A program made the translations under genes and the position numbers. Under the pieces are notes generated by a model. The model was not told the DNA's origin. It saw only the letters and a list, made by a program, of their open reading frames with translations, and did no database searches. This document shows, in pieces, positions 8,303 to 16,766 of a stretch of DNA of 64,000 nucleotides. The stretch is from Vibrio sinensis. Its GTDB lineage: Bacteria > Pseudomonadota > Gammaproteobacteria > Enterobacterales > Vibrionaceae. Each line of letters opens with the position of its first letter. The stretch's first letter is position 1. The stretch spans positions 150,326 to 214,325 of the forward strand of contig NZ_QVMU01000006.1 in the NCBI RefSeq assembly GCF_003605645.1, written 5' to 3'.

Positions 8303-9610
8303 CTACGACGCGACTCCTAAAGGTGGATGATCTGAAATCAATGATAATAGTGTCGACATCTTTTTATCTAATTCTTGCCATTCATGCTCAGCGACAGAGC
8401 CCGGAACGATTCCAGCGCCAGCAAAGAATTGAACACGCCGCCCCGTCACTTGAGCGCTGCGAATCGCAACACAAAACTCCGCGCGTTGGTGGCTAATAAA
8501 ACCCATAGAACCGGCATACCATCCGCGAGCAAATGGTTCATGTTGCTGAATAAAGGCCATTGAGGCTTCGCGCGGTAAACCGGCGACTGCAGCGGTTGGT
8601 TGAAGCGCACTCAATAACTGCACACCATTAATGCCCGAATCTAAATGAGCATGGATATTGCGCTTTAAATGCTGGACTTTACGCAAACGAATCAGTCTAG
8701 CTTCTGATTCTACTCGTACAGTGTCAGAATAAGGCGTCAGGCGTTCAATAATGTCATCAACTACATATTGGTTTTCATTCAAGTTTTTACTGTCTTGTGC
8801 CAACCAATTCGCTAACTCTAAATCTTGAGCAGCGTTATTACCTCGGCCAATCGTTCCCGCCAATGCCTCGGTATATAGCTCTTGCTGTTGACGTAAGTAA
8901 AGGCGTTCTGGTGTTGACCCCATAAACGCTCTTGTTTCATCGAGAGCCAGCAAGAAATGAAAACTGTGGTGATTATGCAGATAACTCGATTTCAATAATT
9001 GAGCTGCATGAATGGTACGATCTAGATCAACCGTCGTTTGGCGAGCCAATACCACTTTTTTAAACTTGTCCTGCTCAATACCATCCAGCACTTTTTCGAC
9101 CAATTCATTCCATTGCGCTTTTTGCGGTATATGGGTGACTGAATCCATGTGTGCTGACACTGGCATTAAAGGCGAAATCTCTTTCTGAATATTCTTCAGG
9201 CTAGCCAACGTTCGCTGCTTGTCGGTCGTTAAATTGACCGCAAGAGTCCAACTCGCATCGAATCGAATCAATTCAATTTGCGGTAAGAAGAAAAAAGAAG
9301 CCATGCAGCGACGATTTTTATCCGTGTGACCATCGAAAGAGCGCCCACCCCAAATTCTCTGATCGTCCGCTAAAATGGCATAAGCGGGGGCAGGGTCAGT
9401 AAAGGTGTGCAATTGGCCCAACGCGACAACCTCTTCTCGAGTGTCTCGGGACTGCCAGTAGAACTTAGGAAATATTGGCTGACAATCCAACCAATCAATA
9501 AAACTAAAGTCAGGCTTTTCCTCAAGAACTTGAACTAGACGAGTCACCCCATCTTTTGCATCCTTTACGCGTTCAATAAGTTCAGTAATAGCTTGATGAA
9601 AATGTGACAA
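8303..9610 (-). CDS. menF: Isochorismate synthase, menaquinone-specific
   Basis: MenF converts chorismate to isochorismate. It is a chorismate-utilising enzyme of 435 residues: the C-terminal catalytic part contains KVVLARQT, FMGSTPERLY, EALAGTIGRG, and PTAAVAGLP followed by an EPFARGWYAGSMGF stretch. The start appears to be TTG at 9610, because GAGG lies five bases upstream and no in-frame ATG is near. A TTG start on the first gene would keep initiation modest. It heads the men operon, divergent from alaA across a 218-base region. EntC-type siderophore isochorismate synthases are the alternative family, but synteny excludes this. Confidence 0.95.
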   Translation of the reverse strand: MSHFHQAITELIERVKDAKDGVTRLVQVLEEKPDFSFIDWLDCQPIFPKFYWQSRDTREEVVALGQLHTFTDPAPAYAILADDQRIWGGRSFDGHTDKNRRCMASFFFLPQIELIRFDASWTLAVNLTTDKQRTLASLKNIQKEISPLMPVSAHMDSVTHIPQKAQWNELVEKVLDGIEQDKFKKVVLARQTTVDLDRTIHAAQLLKSSYLHNHHSFHFLLALDETRAFMGSTPERLYLRQQQELYTEALAGTIGRGNNAAQDLELANWLAQDSKNLNENQYVVDDIIERLTPYSDTVRVESEARLIRLRKVQHLKRNIHAHLDSGINGVQLLSALQPTAAVAGLPREASMAFIQQHEPFARGWYAGSMGFISHQRAEFCVAIRSAQVTGRRVQFFAGAGIVPGSVAEHEWQELDKKMSTLLSLISDHPPLGVAS

Positions 9611-9781
9611 ATCAACCTCGTATGCTTGAGATCATTACTCAAATAATGTGAGTACTCTATTTATAGACATGGTGCAAATCAAGGCCACACTCAATGTTTT
9701 ACAAAATCCTGTGATAGCGACCTCGCCATCTATTCGAAAAAAAACGCACAATGATAGTTTTTTATTCTAACAAACCCTATT

Positions 9782-9810
9782 TTGGTGTAGTTTAATAAAG
9801 AAATTAAATT
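9782..9810 (+). promoter_or_regulatory. Candidate sigma-70 promoter for alaA
   Basis: TTGGTG (9782-9787) and TAAATT (9805-9810) are separated by 17 bases and lie just before the alaA ATG at 9829. The predicted leader would be only about 12 bases long, with the AGGT in front of the start as the ribosome-binding site. Confidence 0.35.
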
Positions 9811-9828
9811 ATTTTTAGGTCTTACACA

Positions 9829-11043
9829 ATGCAAAATATCGGGATGTCATCAAAACTCGATAATGTCTGCTACGACATTAGGGGTCCTGTACTCAAACAT
9901 GCTAAACGCATGGAAGAAGAAGGGCATAAAATTCTAAAACTGAATATCGGCAACCCAGCCCCATTTGGTTTCGATGCCCCTGACGAAATTTTAGTCGATG
10001 TCATCCGAAATTTGCCAACATCGCAAGGTTATTGTGATTCCAAAGGTATTTACTCTGCGCGTAAAGCCGTCGTTCAGTATTATCAGAAGAAAGGCATTCG
10101 CTCTTTAGATGTTGAAGATGTCTATATCGGTAATGGCGCTTCTGAGCTTATCGTAATGTCGATGCAAGCATTGCTAAATAATGGCGATGAAATGCTGATC
10201 CCGGCACCAGATTACCCACTTTGGACTGCATCTGTTGCCCTTTCTGGTGGTAAAGCGGTTCACTATATCTGTGATGAAGAATCAGATTGGTATCCTGACC
10301 TTGATGACATTAAAAGTAAAATCACGCCGAAAACTCGTGGTATTGTCTTAATCAACCCAAACAACCCAACAGGCGCGGTATATAGCCGTGATTTCTTGTT
10401 AGAAGTGATTGAGATTGCGCGTAAGCATAAACTGATCATTTTTGCCGATGAAATCTACGACAAAGTATTGTATGACGGTGCGACACACACATCTATTGCG
10501 ACACTAACGGATGATGTTTTGGTGATGACCTTTAATGGTCTATCAAAAGCATACCGTGTATGTGGCTTCCGCGGTGGTTGGATGTTCCTAACTGGACCTA
10601 AAGCGCAAGCACAAGGTTACATCAATGGCCTTGAGTTACTCTCATCAATGCGCTTATGTGCCAACGTACCGATGCAACATGCGATTCAAACCGCTCTAGG
10701 CGGTTACCAAAGCATTAATGAACTGCTGCTACCTGGTGGACGTTTGTTGGAGCAACGTAACCGTGCATGGGAATTGATCAACCAAGTTCCTGGTGTTTCA
10801 TGCGTGAAGCCAAAAGGCGCTATGTACTTGTTCCCAAAAATTGACACTAAGATGTACAACATCAAGGATGACCAAAAAATGGTCCTTGATTTCCTAGTAC
10901 AAGAAAAAGTGCTTTTGGTTCAAGGTTCAGGTTTTAACTGGCCAAAACCCGATCACTTCCGTATTGTGACTTTACCGCACATTGAAGATCTTGAAACGGC
11001 CATCGGTCGATTTGAACGTTTCTTATCGACTTACCGTCAGTAG
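9829..11043 (+). CDS. alaA: Alanine-synthesising pyridoxal-phosphate aminotransferase
   Basis: This 404-residue class I aminotransferase corresponds to E. coli AlaA (YfbQ), which makes alanine from pyruvate and glutamate. Visible family marks are NIGNPAPFGF near the N-terminus, NPNNPTGAVYSR, FADEIYDKVLYDG, and the cofactor-binding lysine in FNGLSKAYRVCGFRGGW. The gene runs opposite to menF and is followed by a terminator before yfbR. The same alaA-yfbR adjacency exists in E. coli. Confidence 0.94.
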   Translation: MQNIGMSSKLDNVCYDIRGPVLKHAKRMEEEGHKILKLNIGNPAPFGFDAPDEILVDVIRNLPTSQGYCDSKGIYSARKAVVQYYQKKGIRSLDVEDVYIGNGASELIVMSMQALLNNGDEMLIPAPDYPLWTASVALSGGKAVHYICDEESDWYPDLDDIKSKITPKTRGIVLINPNNPTGAVYSRDFLLEVIEIARKHKLIIFADEIYDKVLYDGATHTSIATLTDDVLVMTFNGLSKAYRVCGFRGGWMFLTGPKAQAQGYINGLELLSSMRLCANVPMQHAIQTALGGYQSINELLLPGGRLLEQRNRAWELINQVPGVSCVKPKGAMYLFPKIDTKMYNIKDDQKMVLDFLVQEKVLLVQGSGFNWPKPDHFRIVTLPHIEDLETAIGRFERFLSTYRQ

Positions 11044-11070
11044 TAATTCGCCAAGAACTTCCATATGCTT

Positions 11071-11098
11071 AAAGGGTACTCAGTCGAGTGCCCTTTTT
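11071..11098 (+). terminator. Terminator after alaA
   Basis: AAAGGGTACTC and GAGTGCCCTTT form a stem with one mismatch around an AGTC loop, followed by TT, then CG and another T-run. Confidence 0.7.
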
Positions 11099-11113
11099 CG
11101 TTTTTAGACATCC

Positions 11114-11139
11114 ATCTTACGATAAGCTTACGGTAAGAT
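11114..11139. promoter_or_regulatory. 26-bp dyad-symmetric site before yfbR
   Basis: The outer arms ATCTTAC and GTAAGAT and the central TAAGCTTA are all symmetric, so 22 of 26 positions match the reverse complement. It ends 23 bases before the yfbR ATG. The symmetry and position fit an operator for a dimeric regulator; the protein is unknown. Confidence 0.45.
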
Positions 11140-11162
11140 TTGTCTCGCTTTAGGAACAGACC

Positions 11163-11747
11163 ATGGAAGAAAGTCATTTTTTTGCTCACCTTGCCCGCAT
11201 GAAGCTCATTCAACGTTGGCCATTAATGCGTTCTATTTCAACTGAAAATATTTCAGAGCATAGCTTGCAGGTCGCTTTTGTCGCCCACGCACTTGCGCTA
11301 ATTAAAAATAAGAAATTTGGCGGAAAACTCAATCCTGAACGTATCGCGTTACTCGGTATGTATCATGATACCAGTGAGGTATTGACGGGGGATCTTCCGA
11401 CTCCCGTAAAATATTACAGTCCAGAAATTGCCAAAGAATATAAGAAAATTGAAGCAGCAGCTGAGCGTAAATTGCTGGCTATGTTACCGGAAGAGTTTCA
11501 GGAAGATTTTGCCCCTTACTTACTGTCTCACTCGGCACACCAAGAAGATGAAGCAATCGTAAAGCAAGCGGATACAATCTGTGCTTATCTAAAATGCCTT
11601 GAAGAACTCAGTGCTGGTAATCACGAATATGCATTGGCTAAAAAGCGTTTGGATATCACTCTCAAAGAAAGACATACCGATGAAATGGAGTATTTCCTAA
11701 CGACTTTCGCGCCAAGTTTCGAATTATCACTAGACGAAATGAGCTAA
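11163..11747 (+). CDS. yfbR: 5'-Deoxynucleotidase, HD domain
   Basis: YfbR dephosphorylates deoxyribonucleoside 5'-monophosphates and so limits dNMP pools. The 194-residue protein has the HD-domain metal site: an [13 protein letters not shown] helix near residue 31, the MYHDTSE motif near residue 66, and the downstream acidic [15 protein letters not shown] helix. Length equals that of E. coli YfbR (199) within a few residues. An AGGAAC ribosome-binding site precedes the ATG. It lies 44 bases ahead of another HD nucleotide hydrolase on the same strand, and a strong palindrome precedes it. Confidence 0.93.
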   Translation: MEESHFFAHLARMKLIQRWPLMRSISTENISEHSLQVAFVAHALALIKNKKFGGKLNPERIALLGMYHDTSEVLTGDLPTPVKYYSPEIAKEYKKIEAAAERKLLAMLPEEFQEDFAPYLLSHSAHQEDEAIVKQADTICAYLKCLEELSAGNHEYALAKKRLDITLKERHTDEMEYFLTTFAPSFELSLDEMS

Positions 11748-11791
11748 CGCGCTGTAACTTAAGAGCGTAATTCTAAAATAGGAATGAGTTT

Positions 11792-13111
11792 GTGCCATTT
11801 GATATCAGCCCACAGTGGCAAGAGCGCCACGATGATGAACACAAATTACGCCGCGATGATCATCGCAGCCCTTTTCAACGTGATCGCGCCAGAATCCTAC
11901 ATTCTGCGGCTTTTCGTCGACTTCAAGCCAAAACTCAAATCCACGACACCAGTATTGACGACTTTCACCGAACTCGGTTAACCCATTCTCTGGAAGCAGC
12001 TCAGCTTGGCACGGGAATTGTGGCGCAAATAAAGAAAAAACAACCTGAATTTCGCGACTTACTGCCAAGTGAAAGTCTTATTGATGCCTTATGCCTCGCC
12101 CATGATATTGGCCACCCGCCATACGGCCACGGTGGTGAAGCGGCTCTAAACTATATGATGCGTGAACACGGTGGCTACGAGGGTAACGCCCAAACGTTTC
12201 GTATCGTGACTAAGCTTGAGCCTTATACTGAACATTTTGGTATGAACTTGGTGCGTCGCACTTTGCTAGGCTTAATCAAGTATCCTGCATTGATTAGTCA
12301 AACTCGTTCACAAGAGCAACCCCAAGCGGTGACTCATCAACGAAAATTACGCGCCAAAGACTGGACTCCAGCAAAAGGGATCTACGATTGTGATCAAGCG
12401 CTTTTTGACTGGGTTCTCGATCCTCTTTATAGCGAAGACCGACGTCTTTTTAGTCAGATGCGCGATGAGCAAGTCGAAGCCACACAACATCGAAAAACTC
12501 GCTTTAAATCGATTGATTGCTCTATCATGGAACTCGCTGATGATATCGCTTATGGCGTTCATGATTTAGAAGATGCGATTGTGCTCGGTCTTGTCAATCG
12601 TAACCAGTGGCTTGAAGCCGCTGCTAGTCAACTTGCAGAATGTGGTGATGCTTGGTTTGAACAACATATTGCCTCCATCAGCGACATGTTATTTTCGGGG
12701 ACACACCACCAGCGCAAAGATGCCATTGGTGGCATTGTGAATGCGTTATTAACCAGTATCTCTCTCAAACCAGTTGATGCTCCTTTTCGTAGTGAGCTAT
12801 TGGCATTTAATGCCTATCTCGAACCTAGCATGAACAATGCGCTCAATATTCTAAAGCAATTCGTTAGTCAGTACGTGATTCAAGCGCCAGAAGTTCAAGT
12901 CACCGAATACAAAGGACAGCAAGTTATTATGGACATCTTCGAAGCGCTGAGTGCTGATCCTGAACGCTTACTTCCTTTGCCGACAAGACAGCTGTGGGCA
13001 GAGCAAGAACCAAATCAGCAAGGTATGAGAGTGATCGCCGATTACATATCTTCAATGACGGATGGCCATGCGAAACGACTCCACCAGCAGCTTTTCTCTG
13101 CACACGGTTAA
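11792..13111 (+). CDS. dGTPase-like HD triphosphohydrolase (anti-phage dGTPase type)
   Basis: This 439-residue HD-superfamily enzyme resembles deoxyguanosine triphosphate triphosphohydrolases, which release triphosphate from dGTP. Visible motifs are the N-terminal HSAAFRRLQAKTQ, RTRLTHSLEAAQLG, the metal-binding CLAHDIGHPPYGHGGE around residue 103, and ELADDIAYGVHDLEDA around residue 246. The start is GTG at 11792, chosen because AGGAATGAG ends just upstream and homologous N-termini begin with a short polar stretch. Relatives in Vibrio are commonly called anti-phage dGTPases because dGTPases of this kind can deplete dGTP during infection. That role here is inference. It follows yfbR by 44 bases, suggesting an operon. 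Confidence 0.85.
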   Translation: MPFDISPQWQERHDDEHKLRRDDHRSPFQRDRARILHSAAFRRLQAKTQIHDTSIDDFHRTRLTHSLEAAQLGTGIVAQIKKKQPEFRDLLPSESLIDALCLAHDIGHPPYGHGGEAALNYMMREHGGYEGNAQTFRIVTKLEPYTEHFGMNLVRRTLLGLIKYPALISQTRSQEQPQAVTHQRKLRAKDWTPAKGIYDCDQALFDWVLDPLYSEDRRLFSQMRDEQVEATQHRKTRFKSIDCSIMELADDIAYGVHDLEDAIVLGLVNRNQWLEAAASQLAECGDAWFEQHIASISDMLFSGTHHQRKDAIGGIVNALLTSISLKPVDAPFRSELLAFNAYLEPSMNNALNILKQFVSQYVIQAPEVQVTEYKGQQVIMDIFEALSADPERLLPLPTRQLWAEQEPNQQGMRVIADYISSMTDGHAKRLHQQLFSAHG

Positions 13112-13173
13112 TGGATTATTGCTCCTCTCGCTCTAAATTCATTTCGCTTTCAGCTCATATCAATCTGAACTTT

Positions 13174-13198
13174 AAAAGCGCCTTAAGGCGCTTTTTTT
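13174..13198 (+). terminator. Terminator after the dGTPase gene
   Basis: AAAAGCGCC, a TTAA loop, then GGCGCTTTTTTT form a canonical intrinsic terminator. Confidence 0.85.
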
Positions 13199-13373
13199 CA
13201 TCAACTTAGCTTAAAGTATCAGGAATGAAACGTTGTTTTCTGTAAAGTTTACTAACAACATCAATGCCGATGATTGTTCAAAATAGCCGCTAATTAAGTT
13301 ATTTTCGCGCACAATCGTGTTAGTTTATGACGCTAATTTATACCATTAGCTCCCATTTTAAATACAGAAACAA

Positions 13374-13952
13374 ATGAGTTTTATGAAATCATCGCCACTA
13401 TTTTTTATTCCTATCGCGTTACTGTCGGCCGCTTGCTCTTCAATTCCTGTTCAGCAGGAAACCACTGTGACGTTGAATACCAATAAGCCGGCGAAAACCC
13501 AAACCGCACCAAAAGCCAACGCCGCCGATGTTTCTTCATCAAAAGAAGATGACGAAAAAACCGAAAAGATGATCAACTTTGCTCGCCAATACTTAGGCAC
13601 CGATTATGTTTGGGGAGGAACAACTCCGAGACAAGGTTTTGATTGTTCTGGTTACATTCAATACGTTTACCATAAGTTCAATATCAAGATCCCACGCACT
13701 ACGGCACACTACCCAAGTCTGTATGGCAACAAAGTGTCAATTAATGATGCTCAAGTGGGCGATCTGATTATATTTACCGGAACGAATCCTAAGATTCGCA
13801 AACCCGGACACGCTGGAATCATCACGAAAGTGGGTGACGGCAAGCTCTCATTTATTCACAGCTCTTCTTCCAAGAAGCACTTTGGCGTCAGTGAAACCGA
13901 CTACTACAAAAGCGGCTATCCGAAACGCTTCCTGACTGTTGTGCGCATGTAG
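13374..13952 (+). CDS. NlpC/P60 family lipoprotein, putative cell-wall endopeptidase
   Basis: The protein (192 residues) starts with a lipoprotein-like signal ending LLSAAC, so the cysteine near residue 22 is probably lipidated; the residue three before it is serine rather than leucine, a relaxed lipobox. A charged linker rich in K, T and A follows, then an NlpC/P60 domain with the catalytic cysteine in GFDCSGYIQYVY, a PRTTAHY segment and the catalytic histidine in GHAGIITKV. Such enzymes cut gamma-D-glutamyl-diaminopimelate or related cross-link bonds in peptidoglycan. An ATG nine bases downstream (MKSSPLFF) is an equally good start and gives a more typical signal peptide. Confidence 0.88.
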   Translation: MSFMKSSPLFFIPIALLSAACSSIPVQQETTVTLNTNKPAKTQTAPKANAADVSSSKEDDEKTEKMINFARQYLGTDYVWGGTTPRQGFDCSGYIQYVYHKFNIKIPRTTAHYPSLYGNKVSINDAQVGDLIIFTGTNPKIRKPGHAGIITKVGDGKLSFIHSSSSKKHFGVSETDYYKSGYPKRFLTVVRM

Positions 13953-14046
13953 TTCCAGTTGATACAACTAGAAACTAGAAAACCAAATACTAAAAAGGCC
14001 TGCCTATTGATGGCAAGCCTTGTCATGAAACTGTTCAAGCGTATTT

Positions 14047-14670
14047 TCAATCCAAATAATTTTTTTGAAATACACCTTGAGGCATTTGATCAATCTGAAA
14101 CTGAATCATCTCTTCAAAAGCCGTTAGCAAAGGCTGATAATTTTGCTCTGGCTGTAATAAAGATAAAATGTGATAACCCGCCTCGACGGTCGACAAGCTA
14201 TTATCACTAGGTGCTTTTCTGATACGGTAATTACCTTGTAAGTTTTCTGGTAACTTTATTTGAGGTAATTGATGTAAGTTGCTAGAAAGCTGCCACATTT
14301 TGTACGCTTTTTTCCAAGTGCCATCTAATAGAATCACTCGCATTTTAATCTGCTCATCCGACGATGACTGCGATTGTTTTGCCAATAGAGCATCGACGGG
14401 CTGAGATAGTTCTCCCGGATACAATAAATAATGGCTATAACCGTCTTGGCTGAGTAGCAAATTCAGTTCATGATGTTGTGAAAAGTCCTCCCCCACAAAG
14501 CACCGGCTTGAGGGCAGTGATAACGTCAAGATAGGTGCGGTACCCTTTGGTCGCTTACTTTCACTCGGATGCTGTAAAATGATCAGCTCGACCTCTGAGG
14601 GTAAGCATTCAATCCACTTACAAATACACGCTTTGAGCGATTTTTCACAACAAGAACAATAACGAGACAT
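14047..14670 (-). CDS. tapT: tRNA-uridine aminocarboxypropyltransferase, DTW domain
   Basis: TapT (YfiP) transfers the aminocarboxypropyl group of S-adenosylmethionine to uridine 47 of tRNA, forming acp3U. The 207-residue protein opens with the cysteine-rich zinc motif MSRYCSCCEKSLKACICKW, and the DTW-domain signature is visible as LLDGTWKKAYKM and APSDNSLSTVEAG. I place the start at ATG 14670; a TTG at 14679 would add three residues and overlap the neighbour. The start codon is just 3 nt from the divergent rhombosortase start, so its promoter must lie within that gene. Confidence 0.9.
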   Translation of the reverse strand: MSRYCSCCEKSLKACICKWIECLPSEVELIILQHPSESKRPKGTAPILTLSLPSSRCFVGEDFSQHHELNLLLSQDGYSHYLLYPGELSQPVDALLAKQSQSSSDEQIKMRVILLDGTWKKAYKMWQLSSNLHQLPQIKLPENLQGNYRIRKAPSDNSLSTVEAGYHILSLLQPEQNYQPLLTAFEEMIQFQIDQMPQGVFQKNYLD

Positions 14671-14673
14671 AGT

Positions 14674-15216
14674 GTGCAATTAATTCTTTTTCTACTGATA
14701 ATCAGTGTAGCCTGCTTCGGCTTACAAATAGAACCATTCGCGTCTTGGGCAAATTGGCACCGAGGGCTGATTTCAGATGGACAATGGTGGCGCATCGTAA
14801 CAGGAAACTTTACTCACACCAACTATCCTCATCTTGCTATGAATCTTGCCGGTTTATGGATCATGGCGTTTATCTTTAGGCCTAGTGCCCGTTCACTGGC
14901 TTTGGTCATATTTGTAACCAGTCTCGCAATTGGTTTCGCCAATTTCACAACACATATGACAAGCTATGTGGGCCTCTCTGGTGTACTTCATGGCATATTT
15001 GCCTACTACGCTTTAAACGAAGCGTTAAATGGCCGAAGAAGCAGTTGGTGGCTCGTACTCGGGCTAATAGTAAAGCTTGTTTGGGAATGGACTGTCGGCC
15101 CTGCTGCATCAACTCAAGCTCTTATTCAAGCTCATGTCGCAATAGAAGCTCATCTCTTTGGTGCATTAGGGGGAGTTGGATTGGCTATCCTTAGTAAACT
15201 GAAAACCAAGTTCTAA
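14674..15216 (+). CDS. rrtA: Rhombosortase, rhomboid-family protease for GlyGly-CTERM proteins
   Basis: This 180-residue integral membrane protease matches the rhombosortase branch of the rhomboid family, which cleaves secreted proteins carrying a C-terminal GlyGly-CTERM anchor. Expected features are present: a first membrane helix at residue 2, a lumenal loop with WWRIVTGNFTHTNYPHLAMN, the catalytic serine in GLSGVLHGIFAYY, and the partner histidine in AHLFGALGGVG. The start is GTG at 14674 with only GAG as a weak ribosome-binding site. No GlyGly-CTERM substrate is encoded in this window, so it acts in trans. Confidence 0.88.
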   Translation: MQLILFLLIISVACFGLQIEPFASWANWHRGLISDGQWWRIVTGNFTHTNYPHLAMNLAGLWIMAFIFRPSARSLALVIFVTSLAIGFANFTTHMTSYVGLSGVLHGIFAYYALNEALNGRRSSWWLVLGLIVKLVWEWTVGPAASTQALIQAHVAIEAHLFGALGGVGLAILSKLKTKF

Positions 15217-15226
15217 ACTTTAAACA

Positions 15227-15255
15227 TAAAAAAAGAGCCTATTGGATTAGGCTCT
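15227..15255 (-). terminator. Terminator for sohB, lying beyond the 163-bp repeat
   Basis: AGAGCCTA and TAGGCTCT flank a 6-base loop; read on the minus strand the stem is followed by seven U residues. Transcription of sohB would pass through the repeat at 15279-15441 before ending here. Confidence 0.75.
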
Positions 15256-15278
15256 CTGCATTGCTTCAATGAAGTACT

Positions 15279-15441
15279 TATACCAATCAGCATAAGTCTT
15301 TGATCATTCTTGCTGATTAAAATCGCTGATAACGTTGTTGCAGATTTTGTAATTAGAATAACTAGTTAGCGGCAATCTGCGCCTAGTTCTAAGCGGTTTT
15401 CCTTGCGCAATTTTCTGACCACTTACTTATCCTGATTGGTA
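15279..15441. repeat. MITE-like element with ATACCAATCAG terminal inverted repeats, about 163 bp
   Basis: The left end TATACCAATCAGCATAAGT is matched by the right end ACTTATCCTGATTGGTATT read in reverse, with one mismatch in the core. The interior is non-coding and partly self-complementary. Size and ends fit the small palindromic intergenic repeats of vibrios. It lies between rrtA and sohB, within the sohB 3' untranslated region. Confidence 0.7.
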
Positions 15442-15452
15442 TTAATAAAAGA

Positions 15453-16514
15453 TTAAACGATTGGGCGCTGACCGCGATCAATCAATTTCATCAGTACATT
15501 ATCCGCAGCTTCACCCGCTAGACCAGCCAGTTTAGACGTTAACTTTTTCTTCTCTACATAGTGAATAGCCAGTACGGTTTTCTCTTTACACGCTTCGACA
15601 ACAAGATCATCTGACGTTTTGATTTCATCCACTAAGCCCAATTTGTGCGCTTGAGTACCAAACCAATGTTCACCTGTTGCTACGCTCTCAAGATCCAATG
15701 CTGGGCGACGTTCACGAATGAAGTCTTTAAATAAACCATGCGTTTCTTCAAGCTCTTGCTTAAATTTATCACGCGCTTTATCGGTATTTTCACCAAACAT
15801 GGTCAGAGTACGCTTGTATTCACCCGCCGTTAATTGCTCATATTCAATATCGTATTTCTTCAGCACTTTGCTGAAGTTAGGTAGCTGAGCAATGACACCA
15901 ATAGAGCCGACGATAGCAAACGGTGCTGATACAATTTTATCGGCAATACATGCCATCATGTAACCACCACTTGCGGCAACTTTATCCACGGCAATCGTTA
16001 AAGGTAGACCTGCTGATTTTATGCGATCCAGTTGTGAAGAGGCCAAACCGTAACCATGAACCATACCGCCACCAGACTCTAAGCGCAGCAGTACTTCATC
16101 ACCCTCACGCGCAACCGCAAGAATTGCCGTGACTTCCTCTCGTAATGACGCGACTTCTTTCGCATCAATACTGCCTTTAAAATCTAAAACGAATAAGTGA
16201 GCTTCACGTTGAGTATCGAGTTCACCCTCTTTTGCCGCTTTTTTAATTTCTTTATCGCGCGCTTTATTTTTCTCTTTTGCACTCTTTTTCTCAGCTTTGT
16301 CACGAGCCTTTAAAAAAGCGTCATCATGTAAGTAGTGCTCAAGTTGCTCGACAGTCTCTTTGTGCTGCTCAGTTAAGTTCGTGACTTCTAATTCGCCTTT
16401 CGCTGCGCCACTTTTCCCGCCAACACTTTTCACAATTACTAAAACCGCAACCAATGCGATCACTACGGTCACAATCTTGGCCAAAAACAGGCCATAATCT
16501 AACAAAAATTCCAA
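15453..16514 (-). CDS. sohB: Probable protease SohB, peptidase family S49
   Basis: SohB is an inner-membrane, periplasm-facing serine peptidase related to SppA. The 353-residue chain starts with a membrane anchor (residues about 8-27), then a lysine/glutamate-rich, probably helical stretch, then the S49 domain. The domain contains RLESGGGMVHGYGLASSQL, the nucleophile serine in VAASGGYMMAC near residue 180, GSIGVIAQLPNF, and the lysine of the Ser-Lys dyad in TAGEYKRTLTMFGEN. The start is TTG at 16514: the N-terminus MEFLLDYGLFLAKIVTVV then aligns with E. coli SohB from its first residue. It is divergent from a YciK-like gene, as in E. coli. Confidence 0.93.
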   Translation of the reverse strand: MEFLLDYGLFLAKIVTVVIALVAVLVIVKSVGGKSGAAKGELEVTNLTEQHKETVEQLEHYLHDDAFLKARDKAEKKSAKEKNKARDKEIKKAAKEGELDTQREAHLFVLDFKGSIDAKEVASLREEVTAILAVAREGDEVLLRLESGGGMVHGYGLASSQLDRIKSAGLPLTIAVDKVAASGGYMMACIADKIVSAPFAIVGSIGVIAQLPNFSKVLKKYDIEYEQLTAGEYKRTLTMFGENTDKARDKFKQELEETHGLFKDFIRERRPALDLESVATGEHWFGTQAHKLGLVDEIKTSDDLVVEACKEKTVLAIHYVEKKKLTSKLAGLAGEAADNVLMKLIDRGQRPIV

Positions 16515-16590
16515 TGTGATATCCCCTAATGTCCTAATTGTTGTATTGTAACCACCTTGTCATGAAGACTTAAAGTAAATTACATACTGA

Positions 16591-16723
16591 TATACCCAAA
16601 TGACTCCAATATGCAGGATTCAGAGTCTGACTACAGACTTTAATTCAAAGAAAACAAAGCAATGCGACAATCATCAATTTCCGCATTGTTTAACGTTGCA
16701 GTGGAGCAGGTTACTTGGGTATA
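16591..16723. repeat. TATACCCAA-ended dispersed repeat, 133 bp
   Basis: The element begins TATACCCAAATGACTCCA and ends with TTACTTGGGTATA, so the outer nine bases are an exact inverted repeat. The interior includes GCAGGATTC near the left end and GTTGCAGTGGAGCAGG near the right. It occupies the intergenic region between sohB and the SDR gene and belongs to the same family as several other repeats in this window. Confidence 0.7.
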
Positions 16724-16766
16724 ACAGCTCAAGATGTATAGATTGCAAAAAAATAAGGAAGCATAG

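Noticed and set aside
13959..14210. 83-codon plus-strand frame after the NlpC gene
   Set aside because: It mostly overlaps tapT in antisense and lacks a ribosome-binding site.
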